Shown: in pieces, positions 37,141 to 45,283 of the stretch
Layout: the number at the start of each line of letters is the position of its first letter
How positions within the stretch are numbered: the first letter of the stretch is position 1
DNA from: Bifidobacteriaceae bacterium
GTDB lineage: Bacteria; Actinomycetota; Actinomycetes; Actinomycetales; WQXJ01
NCBI GenBank assembly: GCA_031270825.1
Contig: JAISXH010000016.1
Location: forward strand, 1 to 51,471
Direction of reading: 5' to 3'
DNA: 51,471 bases
Notes under the pieces: model-generated
What the model was told of the DNA's origin: nothing
What the model saw: only the letters and a program-made list of their open reading frames with translations
The model's database searches: none
Made by a program: the position numbers and the translations under genes

Positions 37141-37424
37141 AGGCAATCAGCGTTGGCCGCGCCGCGCACACCCACCTGGATGGCGGGAGCGCCGCATTCG
37201 AGTTCGCTGTTGTAGGTGCACTCGAAATGCTGGCAGGCGCCGACCGCGGCGATCGCGTCACCGAAGCCGCCCTTGATGGTCAACGGGATGAAGGTCGCGC
37301 ACTCGGCCTGCCCCGACGGACCAGCGATGGTGACGGCGCCGGCGTGGCAGGCGTCCGCCTCGTTGTAGGCGCAGCCCCCGACAGAGCACTCCAAGACCTT
37401 CGACAATTCGTCCAGAGTCATCAT
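37122..37424 (-). CDS. DUF1540 cysteine-rich protein
   Basis: A 100-residue protein of two DUF1540 modules: CSVGGCAYNEADACHAGAVTI with a following CATF, and CQHFECTYNSELECGAPAI with a following CLTY. Four Cys per module suggest metal or small-cofactor binding; the family's function is unknown. GGAGAGGAGAG upstream selects ATG 37424 (or 37421). The upstream region has an ATTACC-GATT-GGTAAT palindrome at 37447-37462 and an IdeR-like box at 37540-37558. No operon partner; it faces away from dcd. Confidence 0.82.
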   Translation of the reverse strand: MMTLDELSKVLECSVGGCAYNEADACHAGAVTIAGPSGQAECATFIPLTIKGGFGDAIAAVGACQHFECTYNSELECGAPAIQVGVRGAANADCLTYAAA

Positions 37425-37446
37425 GATTCTCTCCTCTCCGCTTATG

Positions 37447-37462
37447 ATTACCGATTGGTAAT
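37447..37462. promoter_or_regulatory. Perfect inverted repeat upstream of the DUF1540 gene
   Basis: ATTACC (37447-37452) and GGTAAT (37457-37462) flank GATT. It lies 23 bp before the DUF1540 start in an A/T-rich stretch, where a repressor would block transcription. The binding protein is unknown. Confidence 0.5.
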
Positions 37463-37539
37463 TGCGTTCACAAGAGTAATACCTCATTGTGGCCGCCAAT
37501 GCAAGCCGAAAGGTGCGGCTTCAGCGTAATTCTATAAGC

Positions 37540-37558
37540 AGAGGTTTGGCTTGCCTAA
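37540..37558. promoter_or_regulatory. IdeR/DtxR-like iron box
   Basis: AGAGGTTTGGCTTGCCTAA matches the consensus TTAGGTTAGGCTAACCTAA at 14 of 19 positions by eye, including both GG-CC arms. It lies 116 bp upstream of the DUF1540 gene and about 255 bp before dcd. Control of DUF1540 by iron is inferred. Confidence 0.45.
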
Positions 37559-37800
37559 ATTCCTGCCTATTCCGCTACCTCTATATTTCGATAAATCGAT
37601 GTGATCTTATTCTCTGAATTGGCGCCGGTATTGCGCGACCCGGGGCCCGGCCCGGGGTCCGGCGCCGGGGCGCGTCTGTCCGGCTGCCACCGCGCCCCCC
37701 GCCCGGCGGCGCGGACGTTCGGAGCCGGCGCCGGACGGCATCGGGCAAACGGGGGTCCGGCCGGCCGCGCCGGAAGGCGACCGGGGAGAGCCGCGGAAGC

Positions 37801-37806
37801 TAGAAT
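37801..37806 (+). promoter_or_regulatory. dcd: Candidate -10 for leaderless dcd
   Basis: TAGAAT ends 6 bp before the GTG at 37813, the spacing of a -10 element from a transcription start. There is no ribosome binding site between them, so the message probably begins at the start codon. Confidence 0.55.
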
Positions 37807-37812
37807 TGGGCC

Positions 37813-38388
37813 GTGCTGCTCTCAGACCGCGACATCGCGGCCCAAATCGAAGCCGGGCAAGTCGCCCTGGACCCTTTCGACGCGGCGATGATTCAGCCCA
37901 GTTCCGTCGACGTGCGGTTGGACCGCTACTTCCTGGCCTTCGACAACCATCGTTGCGCCGTGATCGACCCAGCCGAAGAACAACTAGAGCTGGCCCGGCC
38001 CTTCGACGTCCCCTCCGATCAACCGTTCATCTTGCACCCGGGTGAATTCGTGCTCGGCTCGACCTACGAGCGGGTGCGTTTGGCAGATCGAATCGCCGCG
38101 CGGTTAGAGGGAAAGAGCTCCTTGGGCCGGCTCGGGCTGTTGACCCATTCGACCGCCGGCTTTATCGATCCGGGCTTCGAGGGTCACATCACGCTGGAAT
38201 TGTCGAACGTCTCGACGTTGCCTATAAAGCTGTGGCCAGGCATGAAGATCGGGCAGATGTGCTTTTTCGAACTGTCCAGTCCGGCCTTGCATCCTTACGG
38301 GTCGGGCGCCGCCGGATCGCGCTACCAAGGCCAGCGCGGACCCACCCCCTCACGTTCGCATCTGAACTTCCACCGGACCGTGGTTTAG
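37813..38388 (+). CDS. dcd: Bifunctional dCTP deaminase/dUTP diphosphatase
   Basis: Converts dCTP to dUMP, giving dTMP precursor without releasing free dUTP. The 191-residue trimeric fold is close to M. tuberculosis Dcd-Dut along its length: [26 protein letters not shown], the active-site [34 protein letters not shown], and the C-terminal [12 protein letters not shown] that closes the site. The bifunctional actinobacterial form is assigned from this pattern. GTG start at 37813, apparently leaderless. The next gene begins 12 bp after its stop. Confidence 0.95.
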   Translation: MLLSDRDIAAQIEAGQVALDPFDAAMIQPSSVDVRLDRYFLAFDNHRCAVIDPAEEQLELARPFDVPSDQPFILHPGEFVLGSTYERVRLADRIAARLEGKSSLGRLGLLTHSTAGFIDPGFEGHITLELSNVSTLPIKLWPGMKIGQMCFFELSSPALHPYGSGAAGSRYQGQRGPTPSRSHLNFHRTVV

Positions 38389-38400
38389 GCTGATCCCATC

Positions 38401-39474
38401 ATGCCCCAGACCCTGACCAGCGCTCTCGCCGAGACCCACCATCTACTGGTCTTGGCGCCGGATATCGACGTGACCGAGATCGCGATCCTGGCCTCGACCC
38501 GGTGGCGCGGCGTGGAGCGGGAGATGGGCGAGATCACCCTGTCGCGGTATTCCTCGTTGTTCGGCCCGTACACCGTGGGCGCCGGGCTGGGGCCCTCGTT
38601 GGGTTTGCCGCGCGGGCTCAACCAGGCCTGGATGGCGACCACTCTGACCGAGCGCGGCGACCGGCCCTTCCCCGGATCGCTTGACCCCGCCGGCGTCTCA
38701 CGCGCTTTTCCCACCGGCCTGCCGGTGCGCGAAGAGCGGCGCGTGGTCGACTTCCTGGTGGCCGCCGCCCGGCGCCTGGGCGGCGTGGTCCGCTTCCACG
38801 GTTCCGGTGTGATGGTCGCCCCCGTGCCCGATGGCGCCCTCGACTTGACCGTCTATTCGCCGCTTTGGTTGGAGCCAGAGGCAGCCTTGGCCACCGCCCG
38901 CTCGGTGGTCCCCCTGTTCGACTTGGCGATCAATTGGCACAGCTTCGCGCCCGTGGCGCCTGCGGATGAGACGTCCGATTCTTTCGACCAATGGCCGGAT
39001 TCGGGTTCGGGCGCGTTTCCCGAAGGGCTCCAGGGCCAGGCGGCCCATGAGGGCGGGGCCGGCTCGGGCGGCCTGCCCGGCGACCTGTCGGCAACGCGCC
39101 TCGCCGAGCTGCACGCACACGCCGATCAGCGCGACCAGGCCGCCTTGGCGCAGCAGCCCAGCCTTGACCGCTATGCCCTGGCCGCCGACTTGGGCCCGGC
39201 TGGCGGACTGGTGATCGAGATCTCGGGGGTGGACCGGCCCCCCCTGGCGCTCCGCGAAGTCGACTGGGCCGCCGAAGGCGCCGTCGCTTACAACGTGCGC
39301 TGGATTCCTGACGACCCGAAGCACCTGCTGATGGAATTCCCGCCCGCCGACCACTGCCGCGCCCGTTCGCAAATGGCGACTCTGCTCGCCTCACTGGCCC
39401 GGATCATTCACCACACCGTGGGCGGCGAGGTCCTCGACGCCGACGCCTTCCCGATCGACCCGACTGACTTGTAA
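38401..39474 (+). CDS. Unknown actinobacterial protein (357 aa)
   Basis: Not recognised. Residues 1-185 form a compact-looking region (ILASTRWRGVEREMGEITLSRYSSLFGPYTVG...VVDFLVAAARRLGGVVRF...LTVYSPLWLEPE), then an acidic, Gly/Ser-rich linker (about 190-245), then a C-terminal region with DRYALAADLGPAGGLVIEISGV and YNVRWIPDDPKHLLMEFPPA. There is no signal peptide or membrane helix, so it is likely cytoplasmic. It begins 12 bp after dcd on the same strand and may share its message, but no shared function is evident. Confidence 0.6.
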   Translation: MPQTLTSALAETHHLLVLAPDIDVTEIAILASTRWRGVEREMGEITLSRYSSLFGPYTVGAGLGPSLGLPRGLNQAWMATTLTERGDRPFPGSLDPAGVSRAFPTGLPVREERRVVDFLVAAARRLGGVVRFHGSGVMVAPVPDGALDLTVYSPLWLEPEAALATARSVVPLFDLAINWHSFAPVAPADETSDSFDQWPDSGSGAFPEGLQGQAAHEGGAGSGGLPGDLSATRLAELHAHADQRDQAALAQQPSLDRYALAADLGPAGGLVIEISGVDRPPLALREVDWAAEGAVAYNVRWIPDDPKHLLMEFPPADHCRARSQMATLLASLARIIHHTVGGEVLDADAFPIDPTDL

Positions 39475-39501
39475 ACAACGAACTCACCGAGGAGATAGGC
39501 G

Positions 39502-40419
39502 ATGCGGCCCCTGAACAAACGCCCTGGACCTGAGACCGGCCCGCAAAGGGCCATGTCGAGTCAACCGCGACATCCCGGGAGAAGCCCGCTCGGCGGTGTC
39601 ACCAGCGCGGGCGCACAGCCCGCCCTGCGCGCCACTCGCCCCGCGCACAAGCCACATAAGCCGAAGATCGTGGCCGCGGTCGCGGCAGTGGCCGTTGTCT
39701 TGGCCACAGCTGGGTGCCTCGGGAAAGACGACTGGCCCGGCGAGCGAAAGACCACCTCGCAAGGATGGGTGGTTCTGGGGGCCACAGACTGTCTGGCCGA
39801 CGGCCAGGGAGACTGCGTGCTCGGGCAGGTCCACAGCCGGTACGAAATCACTGAAGCCGAAGCCCGGGCCCACCTCACCGAGCAGGAATACGTGGAGCGC
39901 GACGGCGCCTGGTGGCGCTACGGTGGCTCCGATTGCCAGATCGACCTCAACCCGCAAGAAGGCGATCAAGCCGTCGTGATCAGCTCCGTGCGCTGGGACT
40001 TGACCGTCGAGGATTCGGAACCGGAGATCGTCTACCCCTCTGGGGCCGATTGGCAAGAGTTCGTCCGCGATGTCTGCCCGGCAGAAGAATGGCCTGGCGA
40101 ATTCGAGAGCACCGCGGAAGGCTGGGTCAAAGTGCCGGCCCTCGTTTGTGTTGAGCAAAGAGGCTGTCCACAGGGCCGTTTCCGCAGCGTGTATCAGGTG
40201 GAGGAGGCCGAGGTGGCCGAATTCCTGACCGCCGAGGGCTACGAGCAGTCCACTTCGTCCTGGAGCCGGCCTGAGGACAAGCACACCTGCTCCGTCCGCA
40301 TGGAGCCTGACCCAGACCTGGGAGGCTTGGTCATCTGGGCCACCGACTCGGCTTTGGACTGGATCTACCCGTCCGGCGCGGATTGGCGGGAATTCATCCA
40401 CCAAGGTTGCCCCCCGTGA
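39502..40419 (+). CDS. Putative lipoprotein with an internal duplication
   Basis: A 305-residue exported protein. GAGGAGATAG precedes the ATG. After an unusually long basic N-region (about 54 residues) comes a hydrophobic helix and a lipobox-like VVLATAGC (Cys72). The mature part is two copies of one module: each starts GWV(V/K), has Cys residues, a YxxxEAE segment and ends YPSGADW(Q/R)EF(V/I) followed by Cys. Each module has about four Cys, so disulfides are likely. The repeat has no function I know. An internal Met at 18 is an alternative start. Confidence 0.65.
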   Translation: MRPLNKRPGPETGPQRAMSSQPRHPGRSPLGGVTSAGAQPALRATRPAHKPHKPKIVAAVAAVAVVLATAGCLGKDDWPGERKTTSQGWVVLGATDCLADGQGDCVLGQVHSRYEITEAEARAHLTEQEYVERDGAWWRYGGSDCQIDLNPQEGDQAVVISSVRWDLTVEDSEPEIVYPSGADWQEFVRDVCPAEEWPGEFESTAEGWVKVPALVCVEQRGCPQGRFRSVYQVEEAEVAEFLTAEGYEQSTSSWSRPEDKHTCSVRMEPDPDLGGLVIWATDSALDWIYPSGADWREFIHQGCPP

Positions 40420-40528
40420 GCCCCTGCCCGGCCTGGTCCGCTTGCGATCGCCGCCGTCCTGAACGGCCTTCACCCCAGCTCCGACGATGAAGCCCGGCGA
40501 ATGTTTGGTTGGAGGTTGGCTAACCAGG

Positions 40529-40534
40529 TAGACT
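40529..40534 (+). promoter_or_regulatory. Candidate promoter of tRNA-Arg
   Basis: TAGACT at 40529-40534 with TTGGTT at 40505-40510 (18-bp spacing) fits a housekeeping promoter about 28 bp before the tRNA. Confidence 0.4.
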
Positions 40535-40562
40535 GTCCGCTCGGCCCTGCCAAGGGCTGCCT

Positions 40563-40638
40563 GCGCCTGTAGCTCAACGGATAGAGCATCTGACTACGGA
40601 TCAGAAGGTTGGGGGTTCGAATCCCTTCAGGCGCGCCA
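40563..40638 (+). tRNA. tRNA-Arg (ACG)
   Basis: Cloverleaf by eye: acceptor GCGCCTG pairs with CAGGCGC; D-arm AGCTCAACGGATAGAGCA; anticodon stem TCTGA/TCAGA around loop CTACGGA, giving anticodon ACG; T-arm GGGGG-TTCGAAT-CCCTT with two wobble pairs; discriminator G and an encoded CCA to 40638. From the T-arm onward it forms the left attachment site of the integrated element. Confidence 0.95.
40602..40638 (+). repeat. Left attachment site (attL), 37 bp
   Basis: Identical to 50488-50524. It covers the tRNA-Arg 3' part from the anticodon stem through CCA, so integration regenerates a complete tRNA. Confidence 0.95.
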
Positions 40639-40693
40639 TATTGCCTGGTCAGAGGCTTGGCTGGTCCCGGAAACGAGGTTCGAGGGGGCCGGA

Positions 40694-40734
40694 TGCCGCG
40701 TTTATGCCGCGTTTTGGACGCAAAACAACGGCAT
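40694..40734 (+). repeat. 41-bp inner end repeat, left copy
   Basis: Matches 50329-50369 with one difference. It contains two TGCCGCGTTT tandem units and CGGCAT in the opposite direction, resembling arm-type integrase binding sites. Confidence 0.85.
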
Positions 40735-40755
40735 TTGACGGCATGTTTCGGCTGG

Positions 40756-41991
40756 TCAGGCGGACGCGCTGGCGTTTCGACGGCCCAGGGCTTGGAGTAT
40801 TTCGCTGGCGTCTGTGACGGTGGGCGCGCGCTTGATGTAATGCCTGCGGGTGACGGCGGTGCCAGCGTGGCCGAGCTGGGCGGCGGCTGTCTTGTCGTCC
40901 TGTTCCTGGTCGATCAGGGTGGCTACGGTCTTCCGGAAAGCGCGCGGGGTGACCAACCCGGCCTCGAAGTCCAGGTCGACGTCCAAGGCCAGTTGCGGGC
41001 GGACCTGCCGCCAAAGCCGGTGGAAGTTGTGCGTGGACCAGACGCCGCCGCTGGCTGATGGGAACACCAGGTCCAGGGCGTTGGCCGGGGCCTCCACCTT
41101 GCGGCGCAGCAACATGGCGACGGTGAAGGGGGGCAGGGCCACCAGGCGCGCGCCGTGGTCGGTTTTGGGGTGGTCTTGGCGGTGGCAGCCCAGCCCCCTG
41201 GCCTCGGTCACGGTGCCGGTGACGGCGAGGGTGGGGCGCTTGGCGGCGAGGTCCAAGTCCTGCCAACGGACGGCCAGGGCCTCGCCCACGCGCAGGCCCG
41301 TGCCCAACATCAAGTCCACCACGTCCAGCAGGCTGCGGTTGCGGGTGTGCCCGACCTTCCTCACGGGCTGGCCGGTCTCGGGGTCTTGGTAGTTCTGCCA
41401 GCGTTCCAGGCGCTCGCTCAGCGTGTGGGCCTGTGCCACCGTCAGCGCCACCACCGCTTTGCTGGATTTGGGCTTGGTCGGGGCGCTGAGGTCCCGGACG
41501 GGGTTGGCCTGGATCGCCTCGTGGCGGGCGGCCAGGGCCATCATGGCTCTGAGGATCACGCACGCGGCATGCACCTGCCCAGGGACGGCGGCGCCCAACG
41601 CGCTGGCGAACCGGTCCACCCGCCCGGTGGTCAACTCCCGCAGGCGGAGGCTCCCGAGCCGGGGTTTGATGTGCCGGGCGATTAGGCTGGCGTAGCGGTC
41701 GATGGTCTGCGGTTTCACCTCGGCGCGCGCCCGGCGTCCCTCAAGCCAGAGGTCCGCGAGCTTGCTAAGGCGCATGTCGGGGCTGATTTCATCACGCGTG
41801 AACATAGTGGCCTGTTTGACCCTTTTCAGGGCTGCCGCCTCGGCCTTCGCCCCGGACTCGCCGCGCGCCCTGGCGTGGCGGGTCTTGCCGGTGGCGTCCC
41901 GGTAGCGCAGGCGCGCCTCCCACAGGCCGGGCTTGACCTGCTGGCGGGTGATCCGACCGCGCTCACCGAGCGGGAGGGGTGGCCTAGCCAT
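40756..41991 (-). CDS. int: Tyrosine integrase
   Basis: Site-specific recombinase that should integrate and excise the element at tRNA-Arg. The 411-residue protein has an N-terminal AP2-like arm-binding region, a core-binding SAM-like domain (about 75-170), and a catalytic domain with Arg234 (GTGLRVGEAL), Arg353, His375 (QLGHAG) and the nucleophile Tyr385 (RRHYIKR). The first residue of the HxxR motif is Arg350 instead of His, which is tolerated in some integrases. It reads toward attL. Its start overlaps the end of the XRE gene by 8 bp, so the two are one transcription unit. Confidence 0.95.
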   Translation of the reverse strand: MARPPLPLGERGRITRQQVKPGLWEARLRYRDATGKTRHARARGESGAKAEAAALKRVKQATMFTRDEISPDMRLSKLADLWLEGRRARAEVKPQTIDRYASLIARHIKPRLGSLRLRELTTGRVDRFASALGAAVPGQVHAACVILRAMMALAARHEAIQANPVRDLSAPTKPKSSKAVVALTVAQAHTLSERLERWQNYQDPETGQPVRKVGHTRNRSLLDVVDLMLGTGLRVGEALAVRWQDLDLAAKRPTLAVTGTVTEARGLGCHRQDHPKTDHGARLVALPPFTVAMLLRRKVEAPANALDLVFPSASGGVWSTHNFHRLWRQVRPQLALDVDLDFEAGLVTPRAFRKTVATLIDQEQDDKTAAAQLGHAGTAVTRRHYIKRAPTVTDASEILQALGRRNASASA

Positions 41992-42778
41992 TGGGTTCCC
42001 CTTGTGGCTCGTCGGTGGAGCCGACGTATTCGCGGCAGAGGGTTTTGAGGTCGGGTGGTATGGCCACGCCTGCGGTGCGCAGCCAGGCGACGCTTTGCGC
42101 GAGTTCGACTTGGTAGGCGCGGTACGCCTGGTTGGATTGGTCGGCTTCCTGTTTGGCTTGGTTGGGGTCGATGCGGCTGCCGAGCGCTTTGCTCCGGGCG
42201 AGGCCCGGCAGTGATTGCTGGGCCTCGGCGCGCCGCAGGACCTCTAGTTTCCCCAACGCCTCGGTTTTGGCGTGGGCGGTGAGTTTGAGCAGGTCTTCGA
42301 GCGCCTCAAGGGCTAGTTTGCGGTCCAGTGGGCTGAGTCGCCCCCGGACGGGTTGCCCGATGGCGTTGAGCCGCCTGCCTTCCTCGGCTAGCCATTCCGG
42401 CACGCCGAGCCCTTCGCTTGGCAGCGCGGCGCTGCCCCGCCACCACGCGACGGCCTGGCGTGTCGCCACGCGCCTCTCGGGGACCGCCTCGACGGTGGCC
42501 TGGGCCTCGGGGTCGAAAACCAGCGTGACCGGGGGAACGTCGAGCGCCGCCGCTATGGCCAGGACGTCGGCCAGTTTGACGTCCCGTTGCCCGTGCTCTA
42601 GCTGGGAGATGGTCGCCCGCCCGAGTTCGTGGCCGAGGTCGCCCAGCCGGTCGGAGAGGGCCTGCGCCGACAGGCCCTTGGCCGTGCGGGCCGCCGCGAT
42701 ACTGCGTCCCACCTGCGCCGACAGGCGTTGGTGCCAGCGCTCTGATAGGGGGGTCCGCCCCCTTTGTTGATTGCTCAT
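41984..42778 (-). CDS. XRE-family repressor
   Basis: A 264-residue DNA-binding protein. An N-terminal helix-turn-helix (IAAARTAKGLSAQALSDRLGDLG...RATISQLEHGQRDVKLADVLAIAAALDV) is followed by a Leu/Ala-rich helical region without a recognisable peptidase motif. Position and orientation, divergent from the small-ORF/HTH/primase operon and upstream of the integrase, are those of an element repressor. A GTATcaagtATAC palindrome just upstream could be its operator. Confidence 0.85.
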   Translation of the reverse strand: MSNQQRGRTPLSERWHQRLSAQVGRSIAAARTAKGLSAQALSDRLGDLGHELGRATISQLEHGQRDVKLADVLAIAAALDVPPVTLVFDPEAQATVEAVPERRVATRQAVAWWRGSAALPSEGLGVPEWLAEEGRRLNAIGQPVRGRLSPLDRKLALEALEDLLKLTAHAKTEALGKLEVLRRAEAQQSLPGLARSKALGSRIDPNQAKQEADQSNQAYRAYQVELAQSVAWLRTAGVAIPPDLKTLCREYVGSTDEPQGEPNG

Positions 42779-42791
42779 GTATCAAGTATAC
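42779..42791. promoter_or_regulatory. Candidate XRE operator
   Basis: GTATCAAGTATAC (GTAT and ATAC arms) starts 1 bp before the XRE gene's first codon, in the A/T-rich start of the divergent region. Confidence 0.45.
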
Positions 42792-42914
42792 CACACTTTC
42801 AGATCGTGTATTCGGGTGGTTTGCGCGCTAGGTCGCGTTCTGTTAGCCTCATCAATGCATGAATCTAGCATGTTGGCAGGTTGAAAGCGACAACTTATAT
42901 CAGGGGGTCCAGGC

Positions 42915-43049
42915 GTGACCATATCCATATCCGCAACCGGAGGTCGCGGCGCTGCCCAGAGCGCGGCACCGGCAGGCGAGCGCTCCGACCATCGGCGGCT
43001 GGGCGCCAACGAGGCCGCTTTCGCCTATAGAACTAGGAGCGGTAAATGA
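42915..43049 (+). CDS. Small ORF coupled to the HTH gene (44 aa)
   Basis: A 44-residue GTG-started ORF (MTISISATGGRGAAQ...YRTRSGK). AGGGGG lies about 8 nt upstream. Its TGA overlaps the next gene's ATG as ATGA, which supports translation. The sequence is Ala/Arg/Ser-rich with no known domain. Function unknown; it could encode a small regulator or act as a leader peptide for the replication operon. Confidence 0.5.
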   Translation: MTISISATGGRGAAQSAAPAGERSDHRRLGANEAAFAYRTRSGK

Positions 43050-43267
43050 CCAGCACAGAGCAGCTATCCGCCCATCCGGGCACGGTGCTGTTGAGCACGT
43101 CCGAGGCCGCCGAGTTCTTACGCGTCCCCAGGCAGACGCTGGCCCGGTGGCGCTGCGACGGCAAGGGGCCCTCCTACAGCAAGATCGGCAAGCACGTCCG
43201 GTACCGCCAGGCCGACCTGGACGCCTGGGTCGAAACCGAGACCATACACCCGAGGGAGGTGTTGTGA
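43046..43267 (+). CDS. Helix-turn-helix/excisionase-family protein
   Basis: A 73-residue MerR-like HTH_17 protein: LLSTSEAAEFLRVPRQTLARWRCDGKGPSYSKIGKHVRYRQADLDAWVE. Proteins of this type serve as excisionases or replication activators in actinobacterial elements. AGGAGCGG precedes the ATG. It overlaps the primase gene as TGATG and the small ORF as ATGA, giving a three-gene operon. It may be the element's Xis, though it is far from the integrase. Confidence 0.85.
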   Translation: MTSTEQLSAHPGTVLLSTSEAAEFLRVPRQTLARWRCDGKGPSYSKIGKHVRYRQADLDAWVETETIHPREVL

Positions 43268-45087
43268 TGGGCGAGGCGGCTACCCGTGTGTTGGCCGCCC
43301 TGCACGGTGTGGCCCAGGGCTCCGGCGGGAACCAATGGAGGGCCCTTTGCCCCGCCCACGATGACCACTCGCCGTCGTTGAGCGTCACCGCGATAGAGGG
43401 CGCGGTCCTTGTCCACTGCCACGCGGGCTGCGCTATTGATGATGTGGTCGAGGCCATCGGCATGACCAAGGCGGACTTATACGACAACCACGTTGGTGCG
43501 GATTACAACTACTGGGACGGCGGGAGCCTCCTGCGGACCGTGCACCGGCGCGAGGCGTGGCAACGCTCCGAGTCCAAGCGCTTCACCCAAACCGTCCACG
43601 ACAAGTCCCACATACCTCTGTACCACGTCGACGCCGTGCGCACCCAGGTGGAGCGGGGTGAAATCGTCATGGTGGTGGAGGGCGAAAAGGACGTCCACGC
43701 GGCAGAAGCGATGGGTTGGGTGGCCACCACGTCACCTATGGGCGCGAGCAACTGGCGCAAGGTTGACAGTTCACCGTTGACCGGCGCGCGGGTGGTCGTG
43801 TGCGGCGACCAAGACAAAGCGGGCGCGCGCTTCGTCAAAGATGTGGTCGCCTCCCTGGCGCCGATCACCAAGGAGTTGTGGGTTGCCGCCCCCGCCGAGG
43901 ACTGCCACGACCTGGCCGACCACATAGCGGCGGGCAAAGACTGGGCTGACCTCCGCCTCTCGCAGGCCCCGCCCGTCGTGTCTCAGGCGGCCACTGGTCG
44001 GCCGGACAAGTCGGGGCCATCGGTGGTGACGTTGTCCGAGGTTGAGCGGCAGTATGTGGAGTGGCTGTGGCCACGGTATTTGCCAGCAGGGAAGCTGGTT
44101 GTTTTCGACGGCGACCCGTCCGTGGGGAAGTCCACCCTGACGCTCGACTTGGCCGCACGGTGTTCGACCGGTGAACCTTGGCCCGATGGCGCGCCGAACG
44201 GCGTGGCCCGCGACGTGTTGCTGTTGTCGGCGGAGGATGGCTTGGCGGACACGATTGTGGCGCGCCTCGACGCGGCCAGGGCAGACCGGTCCCGTATCCA
44301 CGCTCTACGGGCGGTGATTGGCACGGGCTCCCATAATGATGGCCAGCCCGAGCCGCCCTCGCTGCCGCAGGACATCCCAACGCTAGAGCGGGTAATCACG
44401 GAGCGCAAAGTTAAGCTCGTGATCGTTGATGTGCTGATGGCGTATTTGGGGGGCCGGGTGGACTCCCACCGTGACCAGGACGTGCGCCGTGTGCTGCACC
44501 GGCTGGCTGAGGTCGCGGAGCGCACCGGGGCGGTGTTCATCCTGATCCGCCACCTGAACAAGGACGGCGGCGGCACCGCCATGTACCGGGGCGGCGGCTC
44601 AATCGGCATAATCGGGGCCGCCAGGGCCGCCTACCTGGTGGCCCGACACCCCGACGACAACGAGCGGCGGGTGCTAGTACAAGTGAAATCCAACCTCGGG
44701 CCCGAACCACCAGCCCTCGCATACCGGCTCACCGAGTCCCCCGAACACGGTTGCGCCAGAATCGAGTGGGAGGCCGAACCGCTCCCGGGCCTAAGAGCGA
44801 ACGACCTCCTCCGCACGGCGACCACCGCCGACGGCCCGAACCACACCCAAACCCAACAGTTCATCCTCGACCACCTGATAGCGCACGGAGGCAGCGCCAA
44901 GGCCCGCGAAGTCTTCGAGGCAGGCAAGGAAGACGGCTTCACCGAGCACGCGCTCAAGCGGGCGCGCTCAACCTGCAAGGAACCCAAGATCACAACACAA
45001 AAGGTGGGCTACGGCGACAAGAGCTACCAAGTCTGGTCCATCGCCAGCCAACACGGCGATACCCACAAGGCGGCCGACGCGCCATAG
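43267..45087 (+). CDS. Primase-RepA-type helicase fusion
   Basis: A 606-residue replication protein. The N-terminus has a zinc ribbon (Cys28, His31, Cys51, Cys55 in CPAHDDH...HCHAGC); a TOPRIM domain follows (VMVVEGEKDVHAAEAMG and VVVCGDQDKAGARF); the C-terminal half is a RecA-fold helicase with Walker A GDPSVGKST (Lys288), Walker B VKLVIVDVL and a HLNKDGGGTAMYRGGGS loop, ending with a small helical/winged region. This organisation is seen in phages and plasmids that prime and unwind their own DNA, so the element probably replicates. Coupled to the HTH gene by TGATG. Confidence 0.93.
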   Translation: MGEAATRVLAALHGVAQGSGGNQWRALCPAHDDHSPSLSVTAIEGAVLVHCHAGCAIDDVVEAIGMTKADLYDNHVGADYNYWDGGSLLRTVHRREAWQRSESKRFTQTVHDKSHIPLYHVDAVRTQVERGEIVMVVEGEKDVHAAEAMGWVATTSPMGASNWRKVDSSPLTGARVVVCGDQDKAGARFVKDVVASLAPITKELWVAAPAEDCHDLADHIAAGKDWADLRLSQAPPVVSQAATGRPDKSGPSVVTLSEVERQYVEWLWPRYLPAGKLVVFDGDPSVGKSTLTLDLAARCSTGEPWPDGAPNGVARDVLLLSAEDGLADTIVARLDAARADRSRIHALRAVIGTGSHNDGQPEPPSLPQDIPTLERVITERKVKLVIVDVLMAYLGGRVDSHRDQDVRRVLHRLAEVAERTGAVFILIRHLNKDGGGTAMYRGGGSIGIIGAARAAYLVARHPDDNERRVLVQVKSNLGPEPPALAYRLTESPEHGCARIEWEAEPLPGLRANDLLRTATTADGPNHTQTQQFILDHLIAHGGSAKAREVFEAGKEDGFTEHALKRARSTCKEPKITTQKVGYGDKSYQVWSIASQHGDTHKAADAP

Positions 45088-45089
45088 AA

Positions 45090-45272
45090 CGCAAAGGCAC
45101 CAAGCCCCTGGGGCCTGGTTTCTTTGGAGCCTTTGGCGACAACCACCGCTGACACCGCGCGGCGCGTACAGCGCTGGGCAACTGGGGCAGGGAACAGAGC
45201 GGCCCAGTGACGCCAAAGAACCCAAAGGTGCCGTTGCCCTGGGGCCTAGGTTCTTTGGTTGCCTATGGCGCG
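45090..45272. repeat. Duplicated terminator-like segment
   Basis: Two related ~48-bp copies (45090-45139 and 45220-45270), each with CCTGGGGCCT and TTCTTTGG. CCAAAGAACC (45213-45222) is the exact reverse complement of 45249-45258. The first copy follows the primase stop and ends in TTTCTTT, so it probably terminates that operon; the second faces the small minus-strand gene. Confidence 0.7.
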
Positions 45273-45283
45273 CGCCTCGAAGC

